Shown piece by piece: positions 43,701 to 53,167 of a DNA stretch of 64,000 bases; position 1 is the first letter of the stretch, and each line of letters begins with the position of its first letter. The stretch is from Manihot esculenta (Eukaryota; Streptophyta; Magnoliopsida; Malpighiales; Euphorbiaceae). A program made the translations under genes and the position numbers. The notes under the pieces are model-generated. The model worked only from the letters and a program-made list of their open reading frames with translations, searched no databases and had not been told where the DNA came from. The stretch is from assembly GCF_001659605.2 (NCBI RefSeq), contig NC_035170.2, positions 31,042,020-31,106,019 of the forward strand, in the 5' to 3' direction.

Positions 43701-44045
43701 TATAATCTTTCAAATCTGGTGTCTCTACCAAGGGAGCTTCAATATGTTACCACCTTGCAACGTCTCTCTATCCACGAATGTTCTAATTTGAGGGCTTTGC
43801 CTAACTGGATAGGCAACCTCACAGCACTCGAAAATTTAAATATCCACTACTGCTCTAAATTGGAATCGCTACCAAGAGGAATGCGTCAAATCACCACTTT
43901 ACACAAGTTGAGTGTTACCCGTTGCCCCCATTTGTCTGAAAGATGCGCACATGATATGGCTGCAGATTGGCCCAACATTTCTCACATCCCAAATATCCAG
44001 ATAAATGGAAATGATATTCAAAGGGAGGGCCGGTATTTATTGTAA
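40767..44045 (+). CDS. CNL-3: intact CC-NB-ARC-LRR immune receptor (1092 aa)
   Basis: Same architecture and motif positions as CNL-1. Kinase-2 context is KKFLLVLDDVW and RNBS-B is TTRS. The coiled coil (AVKDWIRRL) and much of the LRR (EISIEGLENV, KKHLLCLRLRWDG, LENLNIHYC) resemble CNL-1, while the NB-ARC (SAGNNEV, WSQLRRY, DQSWDLFEK, AIRAIGG, VQSRGQ) resembles CNL-4. Private changes include KFKYCYKMHD just before MHD and CSVNQ in place of CPVNQ. No stop or frameshift; the LRR is one residue shorter than CNL-1. The start is shared by all four paralogs. Confidence 0.95.
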   Translation: MAEQIPFSIAENLLAKLASIASEEVSLVHGFKKDLRKLQTTLSTIKAILVDAEEKQEESLAVKDWIRRLREVVYDADDLFDDVATEGLRRKVEGEGRMVRKVCDFFSSTNQIAFRFKMGHSIKDIRERLDEIAKEISDFGFIIRKEVGVCMGIKNSWRETDSFVLKSEIIGRDEDKEKIIESLMCSVNQSNISVVAIVGFGGLGKTALAQLVFNDEKVVNYFDLKLWVCVSEESNVETLVKLILKSAGNNEVPNLSLERLQIRLRQCLEGKKFLLVLDDVWNVNNRIWSQLRRYLMVGAIGSRILVTTRSKRVALAMGVDSPYALQDLTEDQSWDLFEKLAFREGTGRVNSNLIEIGKEIAKKCRGVPLAIRAIGGIMQLRSSESEWLSVLENELWKVFESDGDISQVLKLSYDVLPYHLKQCFAYCAMFPKDYEFGKDRLIQLWMAQGYVQSRGQSENENAEEIGEGYFNELLFRSFFQKFKYCYKMHDLIHDLAQSIAGDSCFVVNDNTKYIPDRVQHVFSENLSFEECFRQLKNKGLRTLYCPYFGDGLWLNLDSIFSNCRSIRALSFGWNINGMPDSIGKLKYLRYLEFSSSKISSLPNCICSLYNLQTLILWECWGLKELPTDMRKLICLRQLINIGCSRLEFMPLGLGRLTNLQTLSTFVVGSDQGRRCSSLNELNSLNRLRGEISIEGLENVKNAALESSRVNLKEKKHLLCLRLRWDGRGDSNSGNSELLLDNLHPHPNLKELNVVCYEGVRFSNWLSSITNLVNITLYKCPKCEHLPPLDNLPYLEILNLSYFDSLEYISDEYNLFSSLSTSAATFFPSLKILKLDVCPNVKRWWRTRMEAKMVPQFPCLSKLTIAKCRNLTLMPMFPSLDMELHLAYAHIRPLHYTLQMSATASAVPSTSSSVTSPFSKLKTLWLQGIENLASLPGEWMQNLSFLEKLFLSYCMEISDEDECGIFKWRYLVSLRDLSLYNLSNLVSLPRELQYVTTLQRLSIHECSNLRALPNWIGNLTALENLNIHYCSKLESLPRGMRQITTLHKLSVTRCPHLSERCAHDMAADWPNISHIPNIQINGNDIQREGRYLL

Positions 44046-45850
44046 GAAGAAGGATCCTCTGCTTTCACAGGTTAGGACTTTCTTCACTTCATCCCTTCAT
44101 TGTATTTTAATAAGATCACGTAATTTTTCTAAATAAATACTTTTATCCATAGGTTATTCTATTGTGTCTTCATTTTATCTTTCAAATTTAATAACTTACA
44201 GTTCTGATTCTATGTGCAGAGGTACAACTGCAGAAGGATGATTCTACATGCAGAGGTACAACTTCGGTTCTACTCCAACGCTCGAATTATATGTTGCTTT
44301 TGCACTCCACAAACCTTTTCTCGAGTTTCAAATTTTACAATTGTTCTTACTTTGATAGGTTGATATCAAAACTTCAGAATGAAATAATGTTATTTCTATC
44401 AGTGAATTGCATTTACCTTCTTGCTACACTTAATTTTTCTCGCTAGTTTCACCCTCTTGCTATGCTTGAACGTCTAGAGAATATTCTATTGTCAAAGATA
44501 ATATTAAAATTCAAATGCAAATTCTATCTGCAGGGAATAGAAGCAAATGATGTTGGTAGCACAACAGATGGTCTGCAGGGAATACTTACAAGACTTTGCT
44601 TCTGAAAGAACCTGCTTTGTCATTGGTCATTTGGTTGTGCTGGAAAGAATAATTTTTTACGTGTTTGAGGAAGGAGCAAAGATGATAAATCTTCAATGCA
44701 GTACCCATTTCCATCATTAAAAAGGTATGAAATTTTAGATATGAAATTTTTAACTCTTGCATGCAAAAATATTTAAATTTCAACTTTACTGGCAAGCAAT
44801 CCATTCAACTTCAATACACAATTAACTTTTAAACTCTCCAGTGTTCTTCTTTTGATAGTTTGACACTGGAGATTTATTTGCTTAATTCTTTTCAATTTCT
44901 ATGTAAACTCAGTTGAAAGTGATCAACTGTAACAAGTGCGGTTCTGTAATATGAGCAGATCTGGAAGGATGTTAATACAACCCTTGGAACATTCATTTGC
45001 AATCTTTATTCTATCCTGATAGTGAATTTTCTGAATTTAATTGCAATATGTTCCATTTGTTAATCCTTGCAGGCTACACATCCTGCAAGTCATTTTAAAC
45101 AAAGGTTTGAGATCATTTTTAATTTGTTGTTTTATAATAATTTGTAAATTTTCAAAGGTATAAAAGCATTTTCTGATTTGGTCTCTCCTGAATTATTTGA
45201 GAATAAGATAGTAGAAGCCATGAATTCCCAGATTCTTTGAGAATAAGATGGATGCCAATGTCTTAAAGAAGGAGCAGAGGGGATATGAATTCACTGGATC
45301 TTCTTCAGATAGGCAGCTTTTGGCTCAGCCGTGAAGGTTTGCTCTGAATTGGAAGCTGTAATACTTTGATGTCTTTACCTCTGATTTGGAGAATCAGTGG
45401 TGAGTAACATCAATCAAAGTGGTAGTAGTCTAGTTTACATTGTTAAGGAAGTGAATTTCCTGGTCCTTTTATAAAATTCTTCGAGTCTTCTCCTTCCAGG
45501 AACTATTCGGAGCACTTTTGGACCAGGATGGCAAATGATTGACCCTGAATTCTTACAATTTCATCACTTGCTGCTCTTGCTGAAGTTATACATGCACAAC
45601 ATCATGAAAAAGGGATCGGAGGGTTCAATTACGAGGGAATTTCGTTGAGAAGTGGATTAGTTGTAAATACTGCAAAAAGCCAACATTTTAATTAATTCAG
45701 CAACTTGTTCATTTGCTATCTCGACTGTATGGCTTGAATTTTAGAATTTTTCATAGACCGAATCGTGTAGTTCCATACTGCAAGCCGAATTAGCAAATAG
45801 AATATAAGGTTTCTAGAAAACACATTGAAATTAAAGTTAGAATCGTTTTA
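44046..45850 (+). other. CNL-3 3' flank, shared with CNL-4
   Basis: Aligns with 56438-58110. A small tandem duplication at about 44205-44270 repeats ATTCTA-GTGCAGAGGTACAACT. Likely 3' UTR with introns (GTTAGG donor at about 44071), as in the paralogs. No coding gene seen. Confidence 0.55.
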
Positions 45851-46038
45851 AATTTAGGATAAATTATATTTTAGTTTCTGAATTTTAGTATAATTAACTA
45901 TCAGTTTTATTACTTTTAGAACCGAAGGTTTAAATGTCTGTATTTTTATTCCGTCCATATTAACACACTCACTCCCTCCGCATTTCATCTTTGATCTTTT
46001 TTCTTTCTGCTGCTTCACATTTTTTTTCTCTAAGTATC

Positions 46039-46170
46039 ATGGATCTTCCCATTTATGGCATCTCCAACATCTTCATTCTCTGCCTCTACCTTTTTAATAC
46101 CCATTTGATGCAAGATTCTTCAAATCAAGTTTTGGCTTTTAAGTCATCTTCTTTAGTAGATGCATCTTAA
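46039..46170 (+). other. Small ORF (43 aa) present in both duplicated flanks
   Basis: MDLPIYGISN then a hydrophobic stretch (IFILCLYLF) then polar residues to VDAS and a stop. Its counterpart at 58932-59057 keeps the frame despite a 6-base length difference. I do not recognise it. Most differences change the residue, so it may be a decaying first exon with a signal-peptide-like start, not a live gene. Confidence 0.3.
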
Positions 46171-46190
46171 ATTGCAACAGTATATCTTCT

Positions 46191-46474
46191 CAATCTGCCT
46201 TATCTGGAAACTCTCAATCTTAGCTATTTCGATTCTCTGGAGTACATATCAGATGAAGATAATTTATTCTCTTCTTTATCTGCATCAACAGCAACATTCT
46301 TTCCATCCCTAAAGGTTCTTAATCTCAAAGTTTGCCCTAATGTGAAAGGGTGGTGGAGAACATGTATGGAAGCAAAGATGGTGCCTCAATTTCCTTGTCT
46401 TTCTAAATTAACCATCGCGAATTGCTGTAACCCGACTTTGATGCCAATGTTTCCATCACTAGACACGGAGCTTC
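46191..46474 (+). pseudogene. LRR gene fragment copied from a CNL-1/4-type gene
   Basis: 284 bp with no indel relative to CNL-3 43133-43416 (residues about 790-883: NLPYLETLNLSYFDSLEYIS ... LMPMFPSLD). No internal stop, but no start, NB-ARC or C-terminus. The left joint is at CAAT, shared by the host sequence (TTCTCAAT, as at about 59073) and the gene (GACAATCTG); the right joint follows GAGCTTC. Confidence 0.85.
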
Positions 46475-47639
46475 TCTTTCTTTATTTTTCGATGAAAAAT
46501 TAAATTTTCAACTAGAAAACAAAAATTTTAAATTGAATGTTATTTGTCTATTAGCAGATAACAGGGACCCACAAGGGAGGCAGTGAGATAAAGGTCAAAA
46601 AAGGCACGTGTGAACAGACTGGCATGTAGAGGATGTAGATGAAGACACGTAGAGAGTGGAGGCTGATCTTAACAACAGCTGGACAAAAGAAAACACGTGG
46701 CTCTAGACCATTTTAACTTTTCTTTTTTGGGCCACCTTTTCTCTCTTATAGTTTATTTGAATTTTCTGAGCAATAACATGGCAGGAAACAGTGAGCCTCT
46801 CTAGTGATATAACTGCTGCTATTCTGAATTTTTTTTTTTTGTTAGGGATTGGAGATTGAGATTTGAATAAAGTAAAGAAAGAAGACATTGGAGAAGTGTG
46901 TTGATGGGTACAGAGTAAACAGTGACATTGCCAGCATGGATGCTGAATGGTGAATATAATAGGAGCTGGTCAGTTAGCTCAGTGATCTGGATAGGCCATT
47001 TTATTGATTATTTAAGCTTCTTTTTAGTACTATTTATGAAAAATTAATGCCCATTATCAATTCTTTTCACTGGATCGCTTGCACGTAGCCGACGTCTGCT
47101 TTTGGGCTTTGGCTCCAATGAAGCAAAGCTAGCACAAGAATTCCTATACAATTAAGAGCAAAACATGCTGCTCTTTTTTCCACAAGCCCTCCAATCCATA
47201 CCTTGATTTTCTCGCATCTGCTTTTTGTGGAAGATTGGATAAGTTCCAATCCAAACATAACCTTGCTTAAATAAATATTTTGTTTAACAATGCAAATGGA
47301 TATCGCAGGTAACATGGCTAAAGAGTCGGTAAAACTACAATTTAGTCCAATTTCAACACAGAATATATAGCTTACAACTTATCCAAAATTCATGACTTAT
47401 TCAATTTTCAAATCAATCTAATACACCAAACTTAGTTATTGTCGTGCGAAAAATTATAGTCAAATAAAAAGAAAAACAATCGAATAATAATTAAATCTGA
47501 CACTACGATAGCAATAGAAAAATAATAAGAGATATAATTATAAGTATGGGATAGGTTCCTGCTAATACTAAATTTAAAAAAATATAGTTGATCGCTGGAT
47601 TTCAGTTATCTGAATAAAATCACGCTCAACAAAACAGAG
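46475..47639. other. Spacer of mixed origin, nothing identified
   Basis: Two G-box cores (CACGTG) lie at about 46605 and 46694 in a GC-richer, promoter- or LTR-like segment (46555-46990). An 82-aa minus-strand frame (47067-47315) has a hydrophobic segment (CFALNCIGILVLALLHW) but no recognisable family. Confidence 0.4.
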
Positions 47640-48010
47640 TTAGTCTAAAACTCGTGAATTTCCTCAGACTGACCAATCCAACATCTCATGCTCTGATCCA
47701 GACACGTGAGATAGGTCGGATCATTCTTGATTTCGGATCCAATAGAAAAAAATTTAGTCCGGTAATGTGACATAAAGAGAGATAGCAGACCCAGTCACTT
47801 CTTAACCCTGTCTGCATACTCGTTGGGAGAATTAAATGACAACCTGGTGTGGAGAAGGGATCTAACATGTCTGTACGTACAGGTTTGAACGACAAAAATA
47901 AATGGCGCTGTAATAGAAAAGTCGTTAGACATCACTAGCAAATAAAAGGGAAATGGATCTCATATGAATAAAAGGAAAAAAATGATTATGCCCACTAAGC
48001 ACAACTATTA
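47640..48010 (+). mobile_element. LTR-like relic
   Basis: Shares with 39010-39590 the words AGTCACTT-TTAACCCTGTCTGC, TGTACGTACA, ATGGCGCTGTAATAGAAA and CGTTAGACATCA. Borders are uncertain. No coding content. Confidence 0.4.
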
Positions 48011-48174
48011 CATATTTAAGGATTAAGTACTATGATTATCCCCATAAATCACAGCTGCTTCATTGTATCTTTTTTTAGAGTAGAACTAATTTCTTGATTT
48101 TTTAAAAAAATTACAGTAACTAAATAAATGGCTTTTAAAATTAAAAAAAAAAACTAATATATAACTTTTATTAA

Positions 48175-51023
48175 AATATAAGGAGTAAATTGTAATTTAC
48201 TTGTAAGTTTAATATGGGCGCAATTGGCAGCTCAGTACCATGTTTCTACCCTACCTCTTTGGATTTGTGTTGTGAAATGTAAGATTATTTTAAACTTTGG
48301 TAGGCTGGCAGTAGCCAATCAGCTATGAAACCTTCCCTCAAGAAATTCATCAAAGTTCACATCTTTTGCTTTATGATTGTCTCTTTGATTTTGAAGCCCT
48401 TTCCCCCTTTCTGAGTAGAAAATGCATGGCAACACATGTTTGAGGATGAGTTGGCAAGACAGATAAGCACACCATTTAAAGTCTGGAGGTAAAAGATATC
48501 CTCTAATAAATGAGTTGACAAAATATATTAATTTTTTTTTAATAATTACGGTTCAATTTCTCTCAATTTCTTTAAATATTTATTAATAAAAAAATAAAAA
48601 AATTTCCACAAAATGGATATAAATTTTTTTAATCATAGAAAATATATTTTTAAAGAAAATAATTTATTTTTATAATGTTAAAAAATAAAGGACATTAATA
48701 TGATTTTTAAAAATCTATAAATGATATTGTTTTTTAAAAAGTGAAATTTTTTCTTTAAAAATGATTTAGATTTTTTATTAAAAAAATATTTTTTATTAAT
48801 TATTGAGTCTTCAAATGCTAAAAAATGCAAAAAAAACATTTTATTAGAAAAATATTTTTTAAAAAACAAATGAGCTTCAATTTGGTATATGTTAGAGCTG
48901 CTATATTAAAAAGGTAGCTCGTTAAATATGTTGGTTAGGATTTTTTTTTTTTAAATGGAAATTAAAGATTAGAGAAATAAAATTTGAGATTTCTCATAGT
49001 TATTCAGATGTATTTATCGTCAGACTAAATCTGTGAGTGCTATTAATAAGAAATTATTAAAAATTATTTATTAAGTTAATTTAATATATTCTAATCATCA
49101 AAATTTCATAATAATTAAATAAAGTTTCAAACTACATTCTTTAAAAATATCTAAAATAGTGAATATATAGTAAATTTGGAAAATGAGATTTCAATCACAA
49201 TCCTAAATATTTTCCAGGTTTAAATCACAATCCTAGATGTATTTGCCTCTAATAATAGTGATGTTATACACCAATAGCGAAAAGTTAGTTAGATGTCACA
49301 GTAAAATAATACCACTTGATAAGAGTATAATAACTTAATATATAGTTTCACCCATAAAACTCGAACATTATAATCATTCAATTCTTCGTAAAAGACTTCA
49401 CCTTTCTCTCAATAAGTCTGAGTCTTTCTATAAAATTATTGTTAACATATACAATTGAGCAAATTCTCATAATGCTCGTAATCACGGAATCATTAATCAA
49501 TGAGTTGAGGAGATCTCTTATCAATGAGTTGGGTGTATCATTGTTAGATTTTTAAAAAATATTATAATTAACTATATTTTCTTATATCACATAAATAAAA
49601 ATATTTAATTATAATTAACTATATTTTCTCATAATATATCAATTAATGATCCCAGAAATAAAAATATTTAATTTTTATATAATTACTCTTGAATTGTAAG
49701 TAATTTCTTATACTCACCCTATTCTCCAAATTTACTGATTTAGTAATTATCGTAGACACCTACATTATTTTTTTTGTAAATTTAATTAATTACAGCACGA
49801 CTCTATTTTTCGATTATATCAAAGGACCTATTTTGTTTATTAAAAAAATTATGAAATACAGTTTAATTTTTTTTAGCAAAAATGTTTAAAAGTAAATTAT
49901 ATTTTGATCATTGAATTTTAGCATAATTAACAGATCGATTCTTATATTTTTAAAACTGAACACTTAAATTTTTTTATAATTAGTCTGTCTAAATTAGAGG
50001 TCTCTCTGTTCATTTTTTCAGATAAAAGTGTGAAAATGTTTTTATTACTCTCTTTAAATTGATAAACTACACTTGAGTTCTTAAATTTTAGTAAAATTAA
50101 TGAATCGGTTCCTATATTTTAAAAATTGTACACATTAAATCCCTCTATGATCAGGTTATCCTCCTCTATTATAATTTAAACATTTTGATCCTTTATTTTT
50201 ATTTGAAATAACACTTAAGTCCCTATACTTTTGTCTATAATATCCTATTTAACTAATTTTTAGCATTTTTATTCTTCAATTTCCATTCATTAAAATATTT
50301 TAATATTTATAATTTCAAAACTTTTAAAAAATTCCTACAATTTCAGCTATTTTAAGTAGTACCGAATAACTTTTAAATAGATTGTAAAATTTTATAAAAA
50401 ATATTTTAGAAAGAAATTATACTTTCAGAAAAAATTTGACCATCCACTAATTTTGAACTAATATTAATAATGGATGAAAAAACTGTAATTTTAGACGAAT
50501 TAAATATAGAGAGATTTAAAAATTTAGTTTAAAAATTATAAGTACTGATTTATTAATTATACTAAAATTTAGAAATCAAAATATAGTTATACAATATAAA
50601 ATTATCAACTATGTTTGATTCAAAAAAAAATTATCAACTATATTGAAAAAGATTTAAGTATTTATAAAAACATTTTAGATACTTGAAATATTATTCTCCC
50701 TTTAATTAATTGGCTAATGAAATTATAAATGAAAAAATATATAATTTAGACAGAATAATTATATAAAAATTTAAATGTTTGATTTTAAAATATATGAATT
50801 GATCTATTAATTATATTAAAATTTAAGGATTAAAGTGTAATTTTTCTAAAATTTAAATTAAAATATGTTGCTTTTAGGTAGTAGGCGGTGATGGCGCGGA
50901 CTTGCTTTGGAGCTCCGTTTGGGGCCGCTATTTTGTCTGAATGGCTTAGGTATGTGGCTACTGGCCTGTCCAATTCCCTATCTAACATAAATTAAATAGT
51001 AATAGTAATTTTTCTCCCATATT
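48175..51023. repeat. Segmental duplication block, copy 2
   Basis: Partner of 20657-23370, including the GC-rich island at 50880-50990. It lacks the SINE of copy 1 but has its own at 48941-49040. It lies about 2 kb upstream of CNL-4, so the ancestral unit was probably block, spacer, CNL, 3' flank. Confidence 0.8.
48941..49040 (-). mobile_element. Degenerate SINE, unique to duplication copy 2
   Basis: Starts with a T-run (A tail on the minus strand) and ends GACTAAATCTGTGAGTGC, matching the end GCTAAGCCTGTGAGTG of the SINE at 22310-22407. The B box is decayed. The matching point in copy 1 (GGTTAGGAATTATTAAAA, near 21395) has no insertion. Confidence 0.6.
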
Positions 51024-51128
51024 CAAAAATTGAATGTATATGAGTAAAATCCCCGATAAAAATAATTCTATCCACATTCGATTAATATTATTATTTGAAT
51101 TTAATTAATATTATTAATATTTAAATTT

Positions 51129-51998
51129 TCAGTTCCACTTACTTTCGATGCAAAATTTTCATTGTGACTCGATACTCTCACCTTTTACTCTTCCTTAAAT
51201 CTAACTTTTTTTTCCTTCTCCATGTAAGACGATCTGTGTCAATTGATTACCGATGAAAAAGAAGATATTGTGTCCCTATTAAGAGTTTTAAAGATATTCC
51301 GATCGTCACTTATGATTTCTGTATAGTGGAGATATTTCTCACATACAATCTAATATATTTTATTTTTTATAGAAATAAAAATTTTTAATTCTTATATGGA
51401 ATTTTTTCGTAACTTTTTACATTTTAATGGTTGCTTTTCAGTCAATAGATAAGATTTGAAAGAGGTCTTTCGTTAATGTGAAAGAGTCATGTGTCTGTTT
51501 CTGTGGTTGACTTTTCTTCGAATTTTATTGATTCAGTCGTTTTAGAAGGTAATGTTAAATGGAGATTTACTAGTTATTATGGGTTTTTGGAATCGCAGCG
51601 ACGACGTCAGTCTTGGAATCTTATTCGACCTTTATCTCGTAAAAACTTTTTTCCGTGACTTTATTCGGAAGATTTTAATGATTTATATTCGAGAGATGAG
51701 AAAGAAAGATGAGCATTTTTATCAAATTATCATATATGCAGGGGTTTAGACATATATTTTGAAGAGAATCTTTGCCAAATTATCTTATACAGAGATTTGA
51801 TTTTAAATGATTGTAAATATTTGTTAACTCTATAACTGATATTTCTGTTAAATCGATTCGTCGTAATACTACTCTATCTGCTCATAGTTTGGCTAGAGAA
51901 TCTATTAAGTATAATCGTATCTCTGTTTGGGATGATATCTCTTTCTATTTGATGGAATTTTATTAATACCATCAGTAGTTTTACTTTTTAAAAAAAAA
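51129..51998 (+). mobile_element. Internally deleted LINE (plant L1 type), 870 bp
   Basis: Flanked by TTAAATTT at 51121-51128 and 51999-52006, with an A-run at the right end. Frames, with stops, read the start of a LINE ORF2 (region of the WNCRGLGNP motif near 51280-51310), then GLSLM near 51464, DFSSNFIDSVV, WRFTSYYGF and RRRQSWNLIRPLSRK to 51650, then DFND and DEKER: the endonuclease domain. The final part reads TTLSAHSLARESIKYN and VWDDISFYLMEF then a stop (to 51966), the C-terminal RNase H-like tail. The reverse transcriptase between them is missing. The 65-aa frame at 51552-51749 is the wrong frame. Confidence 0.75.
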
Positions 51999-52006
51999 TT
52001 AAATTT

Positions 52007-52904
52007 ATTATTTAATAAAAAATTATTCTAAATTATTTAAATTTATTATAAATTTAATTATAATTATTTAAATAAAATCTCATTTCATTTAAATTTATGT
52101 ATTTTAATTAATAATTTATATAAAAATATTTTTCATTGAAAAATTTAATAATTTTTTAAAAATTAATTTTTAAATAAAAATATTTAACAAATTTTATAAA
52201 TATTATTATAAAATATATATTTTATATTAAATTAATTATTTATATAAATAATTTCAAATGATTAATACTCGATATATAAAAATATTCGATTTAAAATTAT
52301 CACATATGAATTTATATATAACTTAATTATAACAATTCAAATCTAATTTATTAAGATATTTTTAAATTAAATATTTAAAAATATCCAATTCATTATAATT
52401 CTTATTTAATAAGATAAAAAATGATTGCATAAAATTTTTATTTTTTCATTTCACAAAAATCAAGTAAGATTAGCGAACTAATAATGAGAGGTAGTTTTTT
52501 TTTTATTATTATAAATATTAATATTTCAAAATAAGTAAATATATAAACACAAATTTAAGGTTTTAGGCTAAAAAAAATTAATCAAACTACTCAAACTAGC
52601 TATTATATAAAAATTTTAAACCATAAAAAGAACGGTTTAATTATAAATATTATTGATTTACTCTTGAAAGTCACAAATAAACTAATATTTTATATTAAAT
52701 TAATTATTTATATAAATTTAATTTGTATGTTTCAGTTAAACTATATTTATTGAAATATTCAATTTAGGGATTGCTCAATTTATATATATAATTTATTAAT
52801 TTTTAATATGAATTGAAAAAATTTTAATTTTTTATACTTAAGAAAACTTTATTTTAAAAAATAAAATTTATTCGCATAATGCATCATTTCAAACACAGAA
52901 CAGA
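52007..52904. other. AT-rich spacer, no gene seen
   Basis: 52007-52260 continues the dispersed repeat interrupted by the LINE (compare 38750-39009). The rest is A/T-rich without recognisable structure. Confidence 0.5.
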
Positions 52905-53167
52905 TATGAATCATGCTACACGCGTCTTCCTAGGGAATTACTTCAATAATAGGCAAAGCATAACTTCTTGTATATATAATTCATTACTTCTACCTTAAGG
53001 AATCAAAATACTTTGCTTTTTCTTCTTGGAGAATGTAATGCTTTCTTCCACACCTTATGTATATTGGCTCGTTAGTTATGGACTGCATCATCTCTCACAA
53101 ATCCTGAAATTTTCCTTTAATTTCTTCATTTTCATCTTGCCCATTTTCAGTTTTTTTCTTTCTATCG
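52905..53167 (+). promoter_or_regulatory. CNL-4 promoter and 5' leader
   Basis: Similar to the CNL-1 promoter over about 240 bp (AGGCAAAGCATAACTT, GAGAATGTAATGCTTTCTTCC). The TATA element is changed to CTTATGTATATTGG (53055-53068), one base different from CNL-1. Confidence 0.65.

Noticed and set aside
47067..47315. 82-aa minus-strand ORF with a hydrophobic stretch
   Set aside because: No family recognised, no copy elsewhere in the window, and no promoter context; not enough to call a gene.
51552..51749. 65-aa ORF
   Set aside because: Different frame from the LINE endonuclease homology that covers the same bases.
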